Part shown: positions 1 to 8,605 of the stretch, one piece after another
Layout of the letters: every line of letters starts with the position of its first letter
Numbering within the stretch: the first letter of the stretch is position 1
Source of the DNA: Pleomorphomonas sp. T1.2MG-36
Lineage (GTDB): Bacteria; Pseudomonadota; Alphaproteobacteria; Rhizobiales; Pleomorphomonadaceae
NCBI RefSeq assembly: GCF_950100655.1
Contig: NZ_CATNLY010000051.1
Span: 310,001 to 374,000 of the forward strand
Reading direction: 5' to 3'
DNA: 64,000 nucleotides
Program-made: the position numbers and the translations under genes
Notes under the pieces: generated by a model
Databases searched by the model: none
What the model was told of the DNA's origin: nothing
What the model saw: the letters and a program-made list of their open reading frames with translations, nothing else

Positions 1-1
1 G

Positions 2-379
2 CCGGCCGCCCGCTACACGGTGGCCGCCAACAACCAGCGCGACCTCGCCATGCGCCAGTCGTTCGGCAACGCCTCCAACCTGATCGCGCTCGACGTGGTG
101 TTCCCGCCGGAGACGGCAGCGCTCAACCTCGACCCCGCCCATCTCGATCCCTCATCATCGGCGCTGAAGACGGCGGCCGAGGCGGCCGGCGGCGACCTGC
201 CGCTCGCAGGACGGCTCACCTGGAGCGATGCCGACCACGGCTGGGTGGCCGACTGGGCGCTGGAGGCGGGCGGGGCGGTTCACCGCTGGCAGGTGCGCGG
301 CGTCAGCTTCGACGATGCCTTCCGCACCGCGCTCCGGGGTGCGGCGCGGATCCTGTCGGGGAGTGGCGCGCCGCAGTGA
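2..379 (+). CDS. DUF2066-like protein, C-terminal part (5' truncated by window edge)
   Basis: An open frame enters from the left edge and ends at a TGA at 377-379. The visible part reads on from a run containing ANNQRDLAMRQSFGNASN and ends in a segment with W-x-V-x-GVSFDDAFRTALRGAARILSG. This tail resembles DUF2066 proteins, a family of unknown function in Alphaproteobacteria. No catalytic motif is visible. The true start lies outside the window, and the internal GTG at position 20 is simply the first start-like codon in the fragment. The DUF2066 assignment is recognition by eye; the coding status is more certain than the name. Confidence 0.6.
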   Translation, partial: PAARYTVAANNQRDLAMRQSFGNASNLIALDVVFPPETAALNLDPAHLDPSSSALKTAAEAAGGDLPLAGRLTWSDADHGWVADWALEAGGAVHRWQVRGVSFDDAFRTALRGAARILSGSGAPQ

Positions 380-414
380 GTACGGCTGCGTGCGCCGCCC
401 TCGCGCAACGCTTT

Positions 415-972
415 TCAGGGCGCATGAGCCCGGGGTCTTGCCGGGTTCCCGAAAACGGTCGCGCCATCGGGAACGTTGCGCGTTACCACGCTGCCAGCGC
501 CGATGATCGCGTCGTTGCCCACCACCACGCCCGGCAGGATGATGGCTCCGCCCCCGATCCAGACGTTCTCGCCGATCCGCACCGGACGGCCGCTTTCAAG
601 GTGTTGGGCCCTGCTTTCGGCATCGCGCGGGTGATCGGCCGTATAGATCTGCACGTTGGGCCCGACCTGCGTCCCCGATCCGATCTCTACCCTGGCGACG
701 TCGAGAATGACGCAATTGAAGTTCAGCGCGACGCCGTCGCCAAGGAAGATGTTGTAGCCGTAGTCGCACTGGAACCCGGGACGGATGAAACAGTCCTTGC
801 CGAGGCGGCCAAGGCCGGCGCGCAAGAGCGCATCTCGCTCGTCCGCCCTGTCGATCGAAAGGGCGTTCAGCGCCAGCGTCCAACGCGAGCAGGCGACGAG
901 GTCGGCAATCAGCTCGTCGTCGACGCGGTAAAGCTCGCCGGCCAGCATCTTCTGCTTTTCCGTCTTCGTCAT
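415..972 (-). CDS. Sugar O-acetyltransferase (maltose/galactoside acetyltransferase family)
   Basis: A 185-residue left-handed beta-helix acyltransferase. Such enzymes move acetyl from acetyl-CoA to a sugar hydroxyl in the cytoplasm. The N-terminal 50 residues form the short helical cap typical of Maa/LacA enzymes (KMLAGELYRVDDEL). Hexapeptide repeats fill roughly residues 58-180. The TADHP segment carries the expected catalytic His at residue 114, and the C terminus has the usual VPDGATVFGNPAR motif. Length matches the family. The physiological acceptor cannot be deduced. The gene stands alone, convergent with the DUF2066-like gene and divergent from the thioesterase. Confidence 0.9.
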   Translation of the reverse strand: MTKTEKQKMLAGELYRVDDELIADLVACSRWTLALNALSIDRADERDALLRAGLGRLGKDCFIRPGFQCDYGYNIFLGDGVALNFNCVILDVARVEIGSGTQVGPNVQIYTADHPRDAESRAQHLESGRPVRIGENVWIGGGAIILPGVVVGNDAIIGAGSVVTRNVPDGATVFGNPARPRAHAP

Positions 973-1131
973 CGCTCACTCCCTGTTGGCGCCATGCCGG
1001 TCACCTTACCGGGCGTCGGGGATGGCGCAAAGACTGCTGCGGCACCGGGCATTTCCAAACGCCGAGTTTGATCCGTGGGGTGGTTTGGCTTAAGACCGCT
1101 TCACGCGCTAACAAATCCGGGTCGGACCATC

Positions 1132-1509
1132 ATGTCGGAAGAACCGCACGGCGAACTCACCATCCGCACCATCGCCATGCCGGCCGACACCAATGCCAAC
1201 GGCGACATCTTCGGCGGCTGGCTGATGAGCCAGATGGATTCGGCCGGCGGCATGGCGGCGGTGCAGCGCTGCGGCGGCCGGGTGGTGACGGTGGCGGTCA
1301 ACGCCATGGTGTTCCACCGGCCGGTGAAGGTGGGCGACATCCTCTGCGTCTACACCGACATCGTCCGCGTCGGCCGCAGCTCCATGCACATCCGCATCGA
1401 GGTCTGGGTGCGGCGCTTCATCACCGATGAGCACGAGAAGGTGACCGAGGGCGAGTTCACCTATGTGGCGATCGACGAGAACGGCCGCTCGCGGCCGGTC
1501 GATCGCTGA
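1132..1509 (+). CDS. yciA: Acyl-CoA thioesterase, YciA-like hotdog protein
   Basis: A 125-residue hotdog-fold thioesterase expected to hydrolyse acyl-CoA thioesters to free acids and CoA. The segment NANGDIFGGWLMSQMDSAGG is the YciA signature containing the catalytic Asp, followed by the family pattern VAVNAMVFHRPVKVGDIL. The ATG at 1132 was chosen because the protein then begins a few residues before the conserved core; an upstream in-frame ATG at 1075 would add 19 unconserved residues. The last 53 bases overlap the 3' end of the convergent LysR gene. No regulatory site was identified. Confidence 0.92.
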   Translation: MSEEPHGELTIRTIAMPADTNANGDIFGGWLMSQMDSAGGMAAVQRCGGRVVTVAVNAMVFHRPVKVGDILCVYTDIVRVGRSSMHIRIEVWVRRFITDEHEKVTEGEFTYVAIDENGRSRPVDR

Positions 1510-2407
1510 CCGGCGCGGCACCGGCCGCCTCGCCGGCCAGCCAGTCCACGAAGCCGGCGAGCAGGTTGCCGGCGTCGGCCTGACGCGGGATGACCGCGAC
1601 ATAGCCGGTGCGCGGCACCCTGATCTCCGGCAGCGGCGCCATCAGCCGGCCGGCGGCGACGTCGATCTCCAGCATGGGCAGCGGGCCGATGCCGATGCCA
1701 AGCCCGTCTTCCACCGCCTGGCGTGTCACGAAGAAGTGGTCGAACACCTGCCGGGGCTTGCCCGCGAGGTGCTGAAGCCCGGCGGCGTCGAGCCAGTTCG
1801 CCCAGTCGCCGGGGCGCGTTTCGCTGGCCAGCAGCCTGTGGCCCTCGATGTCGGCCGGCTTGAGAATCGGCCGCTCCTTGAACAGCGACGGGCTCATGAT
1901 CAGCGTGTCGACGTCGGCGAGCACCGGCACGACGCGGTGCTGGGGCCAGGCGCTGCCCTCGGCCACGCCGCGCCGGATCGACACGTCGACGCCGCCGCGC
2001 AGGTCCTCCAGCACCGTCGACACCGTGGTGACCGCCACCTCCACGTGCGGATGGCCGGCGTGGTAGCGGTCGAGTCGTGGGATCAGCCAGCGCATGGCAA
2101 AGCTCGTCGGGGCGCTGACGCGCAGGATGCGGCGTGCGCCGGGCCGGCCGCAGGCATCGGCTGCGACGGCCAGCCGATCGAACGACAGCCCCACTTCGGC
2201 GGCGAGAATCTTCGCCATCGGCGTCGCGACCATGCGCCGGCCCTCTTTGGCGAACAGCCTTTGCCCCAGCCAGTTTTCGAGCAGCGCGATCTGCCGGCTG
2301 ACCGCGCCATGGGTGACGCCCAGCTCGGCGGCCGCGTCGGCGTAACTGCCGGTCTGCGCGGCGATTTCGAAGACCTTGAGGGCGTTGAGGGGCGGCAGGC
2401 GACGCAT
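1457..2407 (-). CDS. LysR-family transcriptional regulator (GcvA-like)
   Basis: About 316 residues: an N-terminal winged helix-turn-helix (residues about 5-65, with LPPLNALKVFEIAAQTGSY and THGAVSRQIALLE) followed by a periplasmic-binding-like effector domain. The start at 2407 gives the compact MRRLPPLNAL beginning typical of the GcvA subgroup; an ATG at 2446 would add 13 residues. It is divergent from an MFS transporter across 82 bases that hold a dyad typical of LysR binding. By the usual LysR arrangement it probably controls the MFS and perhaps the SDR gene beyond it. The C-terminal 17 codons overlap the convergent thioesterase gene. The effector is unknown. Confidence 0.9.
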   Translation of the reverse strand: MRRLPPLNALKVFEIAAQTGSYADAAAELGVTHGAVSRQIALLENWLGQRLFAKEGRRMVATPMAKILAAEVGLSFDRLAVAADACGRPGARRILRVSAPTSFAMRWLIPRLDRYHAGHPHVEVAVTTVSTVLEDLRGGVDVSIRRGVAEGSAWPQHRVVPVLADVDTLIMSPSLFKERPILKPADIEGHRLLASETRPGDWANWLDAAGLQHLAGKPRQVFDHFFVTRQAVEDGLGIGIGPLPMLEIDVAAGRLMAPLPEIRVPRTGYVAVIPRQADAGNLLAGFVDWLAGEAAGAAPVSDRPAASGRSRRSPHR

Positions 2408-2459
2408 GGGAGTCCGGTGAGGAAATCTGACGGGTATCGTGAGCAATGGGCGGCTTGTT

Positions 2460-2472
2460 GAGAAATTATCTC
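2460..2472. promoter_or_regulatory. Dyad between lysR and MFS genes, putative LysR operator
   Basis: GAGAAATTATCTC is an AT-centred interrupted dyad (GAGA/TCTC) in the 82-base divergent gap. It is the only AT-rich palindrome there and fits the T-N11-A style of LysR boxes. Assignment to this regulator is inference from position. Confidence 0.4.
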
Positions 2473-2489
2473 CTATTTATCATCCGGCC

Positions 2490-3677
2490 ATGGCTACCTC
2501 AACCGCCCCCATCCGAGCAGCGGAGCATCCCGACCCGCCGCCGGCGACCAAGAAGCGCAGCCTGTGGGCCGCCTGCCTCGCCCACGCGCTGCACGACGGA
2601 TACACCGATGGTCTCTATGCCTTCCTGCCGATCTGGCAGGCGCAGTTCGGCCTGTCCTACGCCATGCTCGCCGCCCTTCGCGCCCTCTACTTCGCGACCA
2701 TGGGCGGCCTCCAGATGCCGGCCGTCCGGGTTCTTCGCGGCGTGTCGTCACGCGTGGCGCTGATCCTGTCCACCGTCGTCGCGGCGGCGGGGCTGCTGAT
2801 CATGGCGCTGCCGAGTGGCCTTGCGGGCCTGTGCATCGGCCTTGCGGTGGCCGGCATCGGGTCGAGCATCCAGCATCCGCGCGCCTCGATGCTGGTCATC
2901 GACAGTTACGGCAAGGCGTCGCGCGGTCCGCTCGGCATCTACAACTTCGCGGGCGACCTCGGGAAGGCCGCATTGCCGGCCCTGGTCGCCGTCCTCTTGC
3001 CGGTTCTCGCCTGGCAACCGGTGCTGGGCCTGATGGCCGGGCTGGGGATTGCCCTGGCGGTCGCCTTGGCGTGGCTGGCGCCCGCGACCCTCTCGGCCGG
3101 GCAGGCGTCGGACAGGGCCGCCGCCGGTGGCCGGGGCGGCTTCGGCATCCTGATCGTCATCGGCACGCTCGATACCGCCACCCGCATGGGCTACCTGCTG
3201 TTCCTGCCGTTTCTGATCCAGGGGCGCGGCGGGGACACGCCGGAGATCGGGCTCGGTCTGGCGCTTCTGTTCATCGGCGGCGCGTTCGGCAAGGCGACCT
3301 GCGGCTGGCTCGGCGAGCGGATGGGCGTCATCGGCAGCGTCATGGCGACGAAAGGCGTCACCGCGCTGTTGATCCTCGCCACCCTGTTCACGCCGCTGAC
3401 CGAGATGATGATCGTCCTGCCGGCGCTGGGCATCGTTCTGAACGGCACCTCCTCGGTGCTCTACGGCGCGGTGCCCGACCTGGCCTCGAAGGGCGACCTT
3501 GGCCGGGCCTTTGCCGTCTTCTACACGTTCGTCATCGGCTCGGGGGGATTGGCGCCGATCGCCTATGGCGCCATCGCCGACGTCGGCGGCCAGACCGTCG
3601 GCGTTCTGGCGACGGTGGCGACGACCGTCCTCATCGTGCCGTTGGCGCTCTCCCTGCGCCCAGCGCTCCGCCGCTGA
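2490..3677 (+). CDS. Major facilitator superfamily transporter
   Basis: About 395 residues with roughly 12 hydrophobic segments and a central charged linker near residues 205-215, the MFS layout. The first segment contains HALHDGYTDGLYAFLPIW, reminiscent of the fosmidomycin-resistance (Fsr-like) subgroup, in which a conserved His-Asp opens TM1. The ATG at 2490 precedes a short cytoplasmic N terminus (MATSTAPIRAAEHPD); a GTG at 2439 would extend it by 17 residues and run over the putative operator, so the shorter form is preferred. It is divergent from the LysR regulator and followed by an SDR gene in the same direction. The substrate is unknown; drug or small-metabolite efflux is plausible. 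Confidence 0.85.
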   Translation: MATSTAPIRAAEHPDPPPATKKRSLWAACLAHALHDGYTDGLYAFLPIWQAQFGLSYAMLAALRALYFATMGGLQMPAVRVLRGVSSRVALILSTVVAAAGLLIMALPSGLAGLCIGLAVAGIGSSIQHPRASMLVIDSYGKASRGPLGIYNFAGDLGKAALPALVAVLLPVLAWQPVLGLMAGLGIALAVALAWLAPATLSAGQASDRAAAGGRGGFGILIVIGTLDTATRMGYLLFLPFLIQGRGGDTPEIGLGLALLFIGGAFGKATCGWLGERMGVIGSVMATKGVTALLILATLFTPLTEMMIVLPALGIVLNGTSSVLYGAVPDLASKGDLGRAFAVFYTFVIGSGGLAPIAYGAIADVGGQTVGVLATVATTVLIVPLALSLRPALRR

Positions 3678-3735
3678 CGGCCATGCCCGCCGCGCCCCGA
3701 TCACCTGAGGCACCACCATCATGAAGGATATCGAC

Positions 3736-4497
3736 ATGGACATCACCTCGGAGGCCCCGGTCATGCTGATCACCGGCGGCGGTCGTGGCATCGGGGCGGC
3801 GACGGCCCGGCTCGCCGCGGCGGCGGGCTACGACGTGGCGATCAGCTTCTTCGGCAACGAGGCGGCGGCCCAGGCGGTGGCGGTCGATGTGGAGGCGGCC
3901 GGGCGCCGGGCCTTGGCCGTGCGGGCCGACAGCGCCGACCCCGATGACGTCGCCGCGTTGTTCCAGGCCATCGACCGGGCGTTCGGGCGGATCGATGTGC
4001 TGGTCAACAACGCGGGGATCATCGGGCGGCAATCGCGGCTGGAGGATCTCGATTTCGAACGGATGCGGCGCATCTTCGCGGTGAACGCCATCGGCCCCAT
4101 TCTTTGCGCGCAGCAGGCGGCAAGGCGCATGTCGCACCGCCACGGCGGCCGGGGCGGCGTCGTCATCAACATATCCTCGGCGTCGGCCCGGCTCGGCAGC
4201 CCCAACGAGTATGTCGACTACGCGGCGTCGAAGGGCGCGCTCGAGACCTTCACCACCGGCTTTTCCAAGGAAGTCGCGGCGGAGGGCATCCGCGTCAACT
4301 GCATCCGGCCCGGCCACATCTATACCGAGATGCACGCCAGCGGCGGCGAGCCGGGGCGGGTCGACCGCGTCAAAAGCTCCATTCCCATGGGGCGCGGCGG
4401 CCAGCCCGAGGAGGTGGCGCGGGCGATCCTGTGGCTGGCCGGCGCCGAAGCGTCGTTCATCACCGGCACCTTCCTCGACGTGACCGGTGGCAAGTGA
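3736..4497 (+). CDS. SDR-family NAD(P)-dependent oxidoreductase
   Basis: A classical short-chain dehydrogenase of 253 residues. Visible motifs are the nucleotide-binding TGGGRGIG near the N terminus, the NNAG structural motif, an ISSASAR segment supplying the catalytic Ser, and Y-AASK supplying Tyr and Lys. A terminal TGTFLDVTGGK is also typical. The start at 3736 is preceded by AAGGA at proper spacing; an in-frame ATG at 3721 is the alternative. It lies downstream of the MFS transporter on the same strand and may share LysR control. The substrate cannot be inferred; 3-oxoacyl-ACP reductase-like annotation would be family-level only. Confidence 0.9.
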   Translation: MDITSEAPVMLITGGGRGIGAATARLAAAAGYDVAISFFGNEAAAQAVAVDVEAAGRRALAVRADSADPDDVAALFQAIDRAFGRIDVLVNNAGIIGRQSRLEDLDFERMRRIFAVNAIGPILCAQQAARRMSHRHGGRGGVVINISSASARLGSPNEYVDYAASKGALETFTTGFSKEVAAEGIRVNCIRPGHIYTEMHASGGEPGRVDRVKSSIPMGRGGQPEEVARAILWLAGAEASFITGTFLDVTGGK

Positions 4498-4505
4498 AGA
4501 TGAAC

Positions 4506-4536
4506 GCGCCGGCGGGACGCTGAGCCCCGCCGGCGC
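4506..4536. terminator. GC-rich hairpin between convergent genes, probable bidirectional terminator
   Basis: GCGCCGGCGGG pairs with CCCGCCGGCGC across an 8-9 base loop and is followed by TTCGTTG. It lies between the convergent SDR and SIMPL genes, where a shared terminator is expected. There is no long T tract, so the call is tentative. Confidence 0.5.
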
Positions 4537-4558
4537 TTCGTTGAGGTATGTCGGACGC

Positions 4559-5287
4559 TTACTTGGCGGCCGGCTCGATTTCCCAGGTCATGTTGACGGT
4601 GGCGCGGATGTCCTGCTCGCCGGCCATGAAGGGCACGGCGTCGGACTGCGGCGCCATCTTGGCCATCATCATCGGCATCGGCGGGGTCGGCTGACCGCCT
4701 TCGGAGACGGCCAGGACGCGCTTCAGCGTGAAACCGCCGGTCTTGGCGTAGAGCTCGGCGCGGGTCTCCAGCGTCTTCATCGCGTCGACGCGCGCCTCGT
4801 CCATCAGGCTGTCCTGATCATTGACGGTGAAGCTGATGCCGCGCACGTCGTTGGCGCCGACGCGGATCACCTTGTCGAGCAGGCCGCCGGCCTTGGCGAT
4901 GTCGCGCAGCTTGACGGTGACGGCGTTGGAGACGCGGTAGCCGGTGATCTTCGGCGGGTCCTGCGTGCCGTCGTCCTTCTGCGGCGGGTAGACCATCACC
5001 GGGTCGATGGTGAAGGAAGAGGTGGCGATGTCCTTGTCGGCGACGCCGGCTTCCTTCAGGGCGGCGAGCGTCTTCTGCATGGCGGCGTTGTTGGCGGTGA
5101 GCGCCTTGTCGGCCGTGTCCGCTTCCTGCACGACGCCCAGCGACACGATGGCGGTGTCCGGCGCCGCGCTGACCACGCCGTCGGCCGTCAGCGTCAGCGT
5201 GGCGGTTGCCGGATCGGCGGCGAAGGCGGTGACGGGCAGCAGCGCGAGGCCGGCTGCAACCAGAAGCGGGCGGGAAAAGGCGATCAT
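4559..5287 (-). CDS. Exported SIMPL-domain (DUF541) protein
   Basis: A 242-residue protein with a clear Sec signal peptide (SRPLLVAAGLALLPVTAFA, cleavage after AFA) and then a SIMPL/DUF541 domain. Features include TLTADGVVSAAPDTAIVSLGV near the mature N terminus and the middle motif ITGYRVSNAVTVKLRD. The family is periplasmic or surface-exposed; members are linked to interleukin-receptor-associated-kinase homology and oxidative stress, but the biochemical role is not settled. The start at 5287 gives the signal peptide directly at the N terminus; longer in-frame reading upstream is low-complexity and unlikely. Two short GGGGC-loop-GCCCC hairpins lie just upstream (5310-5363). Confidence 0.9.
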   Translation of the reverse strand: MIAFSRPLLVAAGLALLPVTAFAADPATATLTLTADGVVSAAPDTAIVSLGVVQEADTADKALTANNAAMQKTLAALKEAGVADKDIATSSFTIDPVMVYPPQKDDGTQDPPKITGYRVSNAVTVKLRDIAKAGGLLDKVIRVGANDVRGISFTVNDQDSLMDEARVDAMKTLETRAELYAKTGGFTLKRVLAVSEGGQPTPPMPMMMAKMAPQSDAVPFMAGEQDIRATVNMTWEIEPAAK

Positions 5288-5436
5288 CGTCAGTCTCTCC
5301 GTCTCATCTTTCGGGGCTGGCCCCGAGGGCACGTTATCTTTTCGGGGCTTGCCCCGATCGACGCGGACCATCGCCCGGCATTGAGGCGGAATCGTGGGTG
5401 GTAGAACTACCGAAGGTCGTAGTCGGCAGGGATCGC

Positions 5437-5823
5437 TCAGCCGGCGCGCGCCTCGGCCGTCGCGGCGTCGGCGAGGGCATTGTACTCGGCATCGACGAGG
5501 CGGAGGATTTCCCGTTCGACGAGGTCGGCCAGCGTGCCGTCGGGCGCGCGGGTTCTGAGGAGCGCCGCGTCGAAGTCGTGGCCGGCGCCGCCGAACTCCG
5601 ACCGGTAGGCGACGGCCGCGATCTCCCAGTCGTCGCCGTCGTGCTCCAGGGTGACGGTGCAGTCGATGCCGCCGATCAGCACGCCGGCCCGGCCGAACAG
5701 TTCGACGTGGGTGGGCACGTCCGCCGTCCGGCCGGCAAGGTCCGGTCCGTCGAGGCGGTCGGGATAGGCGGCGAGGCGGCTCGACCAGATGGCATCGGTG
5801 GTCAGCAAGGCGGTCTCCATCAT
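5437..5823 (-). CDS. Hypothetical protein, possible DUF4440/SnoaL-like fold
   Basis: A 128-residue acidic soluble protein that I do not recognise with certainty. Alternation such as DCTVTLEHDGDDWEIAAVAYRSEF, and the early W-x-x-RLAAYPDRL, would fit a small alpha/beta-cone protein but no catalytic pattern is visible. Two adjacent ATG codons at 5823 and 5820 form a plausible start; an upstream in-frame start at 5868 would add a Pro/Cys-rich stretch. It is divergent from the AAC(3) pseudogene and downstream of nothing obvious. Confidence 0.55.
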   Translation of the reverse strand: MMETALLTTDAIWSSRLAAYPDRLDGPDLAGRTADVPTHVELFGRAGVLIGGIDCTVTLEHDGDDWEIAAVAYRSEFGGAGHDFDAALLRTRAPDGTLADLVEREILRLVDAEYNALADAATAEARAG

Positions 5824-5983
5824 CGGCGCCGTGGCGAACGGCGGGCATGACGGGACCATAATGGGCAATAGCCTATTATCTCCGATGGGCTGATCGGCAG
5901 CCGATGGGCTGAGAGGTTTACGGGTGGCGGCCGGGTAGCGATGGCGCGATCATCGGACTGGGCGACCAAGAAGGGAGGAGCGC

Positions 5984-6783
5984 ATGCACACCGAGGCGAC
6001 ACTCGCCGCCGATCTCCGCCGGCTGGGCATCCGGCCGGGCGATCTCGTCATGGTCCATGCCTCGCTGAAGGCGATCGGCCCGGTGGACGGGGGCGCCAGA
6101 GCGATAGTGGATGCGCTGCGCGCCGCCGTCGGGCCGGAGGGCACGCTGATGGGCTATGCCTCGTGGGACCGATCGCCCTATGAGGAGACGCTGAACGGCG
6201 CCGTCCTCGACGACGAGGACGGCGGACCTGGCCGCCCTTCGATCCGGCCACCGCCGGCACCTATCGCGGCTTCGGCCTGCTCAACCGGTTCCTCGCGGAC
6301 ACGCCCGGCGCCCGCCGCAGCGCCCATCCCGATGCCTCGATGGTGGCGGTGGGGCCGCTGGCCGCGAGGCTGACCGAGCCGCACCGGCTCGGCGAGGCGC
6401 TGGGGAAAGGCTCGCCGCTCGAACGTTTCGTGGAGGAGGGCGGCCGGGTGCTGCTTCTCGGGGCGCCGCTCGATTCGGTCACGGTGCTGCATTATGCCGA
6501 GGCGATCGCCGACATTGCCGGCAAGCGCCGCGTCACCTACGAGATGCCGCTGTCAGGCCCCGACGGGCAGGTCGTCTGGCAGCGGGCTGAGGATTTCGAT
6601 TCCAACGGCATTCTCGACCGCTTCGCCATCGAGGGTCAGCCCGACGCCGTCGAGACGATCGCCACCGCCTATGTGGCGCTGGGGCGGCACCGCGAGGGGG
6701 TGGTAGGGTCGGCGCAATGTCGCCTCATCGAGGCACGGGACATCGTCGCCTTCGGCGTCGCCTATCTGGAGGCGTTGGATTGA
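5984..6783 (+). pseudogene. AAC(3)-family aminoglycoside-type N-acetyltransferase, frameshifted
   Basis: Two overlapping frames together encode one antibiotic-acetyltransferase-like protein. The first, from ATG 5984 with a GGGAGGAG ribosome site, reads through DLVMVHASLKAIGPVDGG and GTLMGYASWDRSPYEE, then loses similarity after VLDDEDG near 6220. The downstream frame, shifted by one base, resumes with PPFDPATAGTYRGFGLLNRF, then VLLLGAPLDSVTVLHYAEAIA, and ends at 6783. The break is near 6215-6230 (one base missing, or two extra). Either the gene is broken or the base call is wrong. If intact, the family N-acetylates an aminoglycoside or unknown amine with acetyl-CoA. Confidence 0.75.
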
Positions 6784-7131
6784 GATTGGCGAGTAGAGGG
6801 CTGGTGAGGACGCGTTGTTGAGGGAGCGCTATATCGGCGTTGCGCTCAGTCCTGCCTGAGGTCCTCGCCTTCGCAAGGATGACAGTATTATATATAACGA
6901 TTACAATCTGTTAGGTGGATAGCTCTTCATTGCGCTGTCGTCCCAAACGCTTGCCGCTCATGCGGCATCACGCTGTGTGGTGCGCATTCCAGCTATCTCC
7001 CCTTTCTATCAAGTTGTCATCCTTGCGCAGGCGAGGACCTCAGGCAGGATGGAGCAATCGGCCGATATCGCGCTCCAAAAGCCAAGCCAACCTGCCCTCT
7101 CACCGCGGATATGGACCTGCCATAGCGCGAA
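6784..7131. repeat. Long-armed inverted-repeat element, copy 1
   Basis: A gene-free stretch holding a MITE-like element. The left arm contains CTGCCTGAGGTCCTCGCC (about 6852) and the right arm its complement GGCGAGGACCTCAGGCAG (about 7031). The core has GATTACAATCTGTTAGGTGG and TGCCGCTCATGCGGCA. Core and arms recur at 21.3-21.7, 36.4-36.8 and 50.2-50.7 kb. This copy lacks the nested EcoRI-type palindrome. No transposase frame is present. Boundaries are approximate. Confidence 0.7.
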
Positions 7132-7195
7132 GCTCTGGTGGATCTCAGGAAAGTGGGGCGATCAGCACACACGGCGCCGGGTCCGATCCAGCCGC

Positions 7196-8272
7196 CTACT
7201 TCTTCTCGGCCTTCAGCACGGCCATGCGCATGCGATGGAAGTAGAGGGCGCGGTCGGCGGCTTGCCGGTCGATTTCGGCATAGTTGGCGACCCAGGCGTC
7301 GACGGCCGCTGCCGGCTGCCTCAGGTGGCTGGCGCGCAGTTGCGACAGCTTGAGATAAGCCTTGTCGCCGATGCTGAGGCTGCGGCAGACGACGGCGATG
7401 CCATAGCCGTTGTCGTGATTGAGCACGTTGGCGATGTGCGAGTCCTCAAGGCCGCTCACCTGGACGAGCAACTCGCCAATTGCGTCCAGCCGATCGTCCC
7501 GCACGAAGACGTCGATGGCCTCGTCGAGCGTGGTGAGCCGCTGGCCGATCCGGCGCACGAGGGCGGTGATCTCCTTTTCCTGCTCCAGCTTCTGCTGGCG
7601 GGCGATGCCGGCTGCCTCGGTCACCAGCAGGGCCGCGAAATCGGGCGACAGGGCCACGAGGTTTTCCAGCTTGCCGCGCGCCTCGGCGTCGAAGGCGGCG
7701 ACGGCCCGGGCCAGCCGTTCGGCCGGCATGTCGGCCCGTTTGGACAGTGCCCGCAAGACCGTGGGATGATCGAGGCCGCGCGTCGTCAGCCGCTTAAGGC
7801 CGATGTCTGAAAAGCGCGCCGTCGCGTTGCTGGTGACGCCTTCGAGTACCTCGACGTTGCCGCGGTCGGCCAGCACCTCGGTCACTGTTTCGCTGAGGCC
7901 CCTGCGGCGGGTGATCGCCAGAAGGTGGCCCTGCGACAGTGCGCCGGCGATCTCGCAGAGGTCGGTGTCGGTCAGGATGTCCGATTGCTCCAGCATGACG
8001 CCGGACACCGAAAGCTCTTCATCCTGGGCAAGGCGCAGCGCCACCGCGTGCGGTGTGCATGCGAGCGGCGCCATCCGCTCGGAAAACTGGGCGCGCACGT
8101 CGACCGAAACCTGATCGACGAGGCGGCAGAGAACGTCGCCGAACAGACGGGTCTCGGCGTCGGTGTAGTTTTCCGCGCCGTCGGTGAACAGCTCGGAGAT
8201 CAAAACAAGGAGATCCCGGCGCTTTTCGCGGGTCTTCCCCTGGCTCAGAGCAATCAATCTGTCGAACATCAT
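7196..8272 (-). CDS. DUF2336 domain-containing protein
   Basis: A 358-residue soluble, strongly alpha-helical protein matching the alphaproteobacterial DUF2336 pattern: an N-terminal KTREKRRDLLVLISELFTDG segment, then repeated helical pairs such as FSERMAPLACTPHAVALRLA. The family appears to be HEAT/ARM-like; its function is unknown. The start at 8272 (two adjacent ATGs) begins directly at MMFDRLIALSQGK; upstream in-frame residues are not conserved-looking. It is transcribed alone and is convergent with a long-armed repeat element at its 3' end. Confidence 0.82.
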   Translation of the reverse strand: MMFDRLIALSQGKTREKRRDLLVLISELFTDGAENYTDAETRLFGDVLCRLVDQVSVDVRAQFSERMAPLACTPHAVALRLAQDEELSVSGVMLEQSDILTDTDLCEIAGALSQGHLLAITRRRGLSETVTEVLADRGNVEVLEGVTSNATARFSDIGLKRLTTRGLDHPTVLRALSKRADMPAERLARAVAAFDAEARGKLENLVALSPDFAALLVTEAAGIARQQKLEQEKEITALVRRIGQRLTTLDEAIDVFVRDDRLDAIGELLVQVSGLEDSHIANVLNHDNGYGIAVVCRSLSIGDKAYLKLSQLRASHLRQPAAAVDAWVANYAEIDRQAADRALYFHRMRMAVLKAEKK

Positions 8273-8605
8273 TGTGTGTCGCCCCTTCGGGGAGCACTCG
8301 CCGGCCATATGACCCGATATGGTCGGCGGGCGACTGCTCCGGCATTCCAACGAGGCGTCTTCATCCCCGGTGTGTCGAGGTTTTCAGCTCCGCCGAATGC
8401 CAACTACGCAAATACCAATAGGGTAAACCTGGGCGCCTGTGATTAACGTGTGGTTGAACCTCACCGATGCTACAAATCAGCGTTACGAAAGTCTTTCGGG
8501 GATAGCTCAAACTGTCGGCAATCGCCGCGAGCCGTTGCGCAGCTCGATAGCCGGCTCCGCGCCCTCTTTCTGGCAGGATGGAGCGGGCGCCGAACCCCGG
8601 GCGTC
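8273..8605. other. Intergenic stretch without a recognised gene
   Basis: This 333-base gap lies upstream of the DUF2336 gene and downstream of the S24 repressor gene, both on the minus strand. An AT-richer patch near 8398-8460 may hold the DUF2336 promoter. I see no convincing ORF, repeat or RNA here. Confidence 0.4.
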
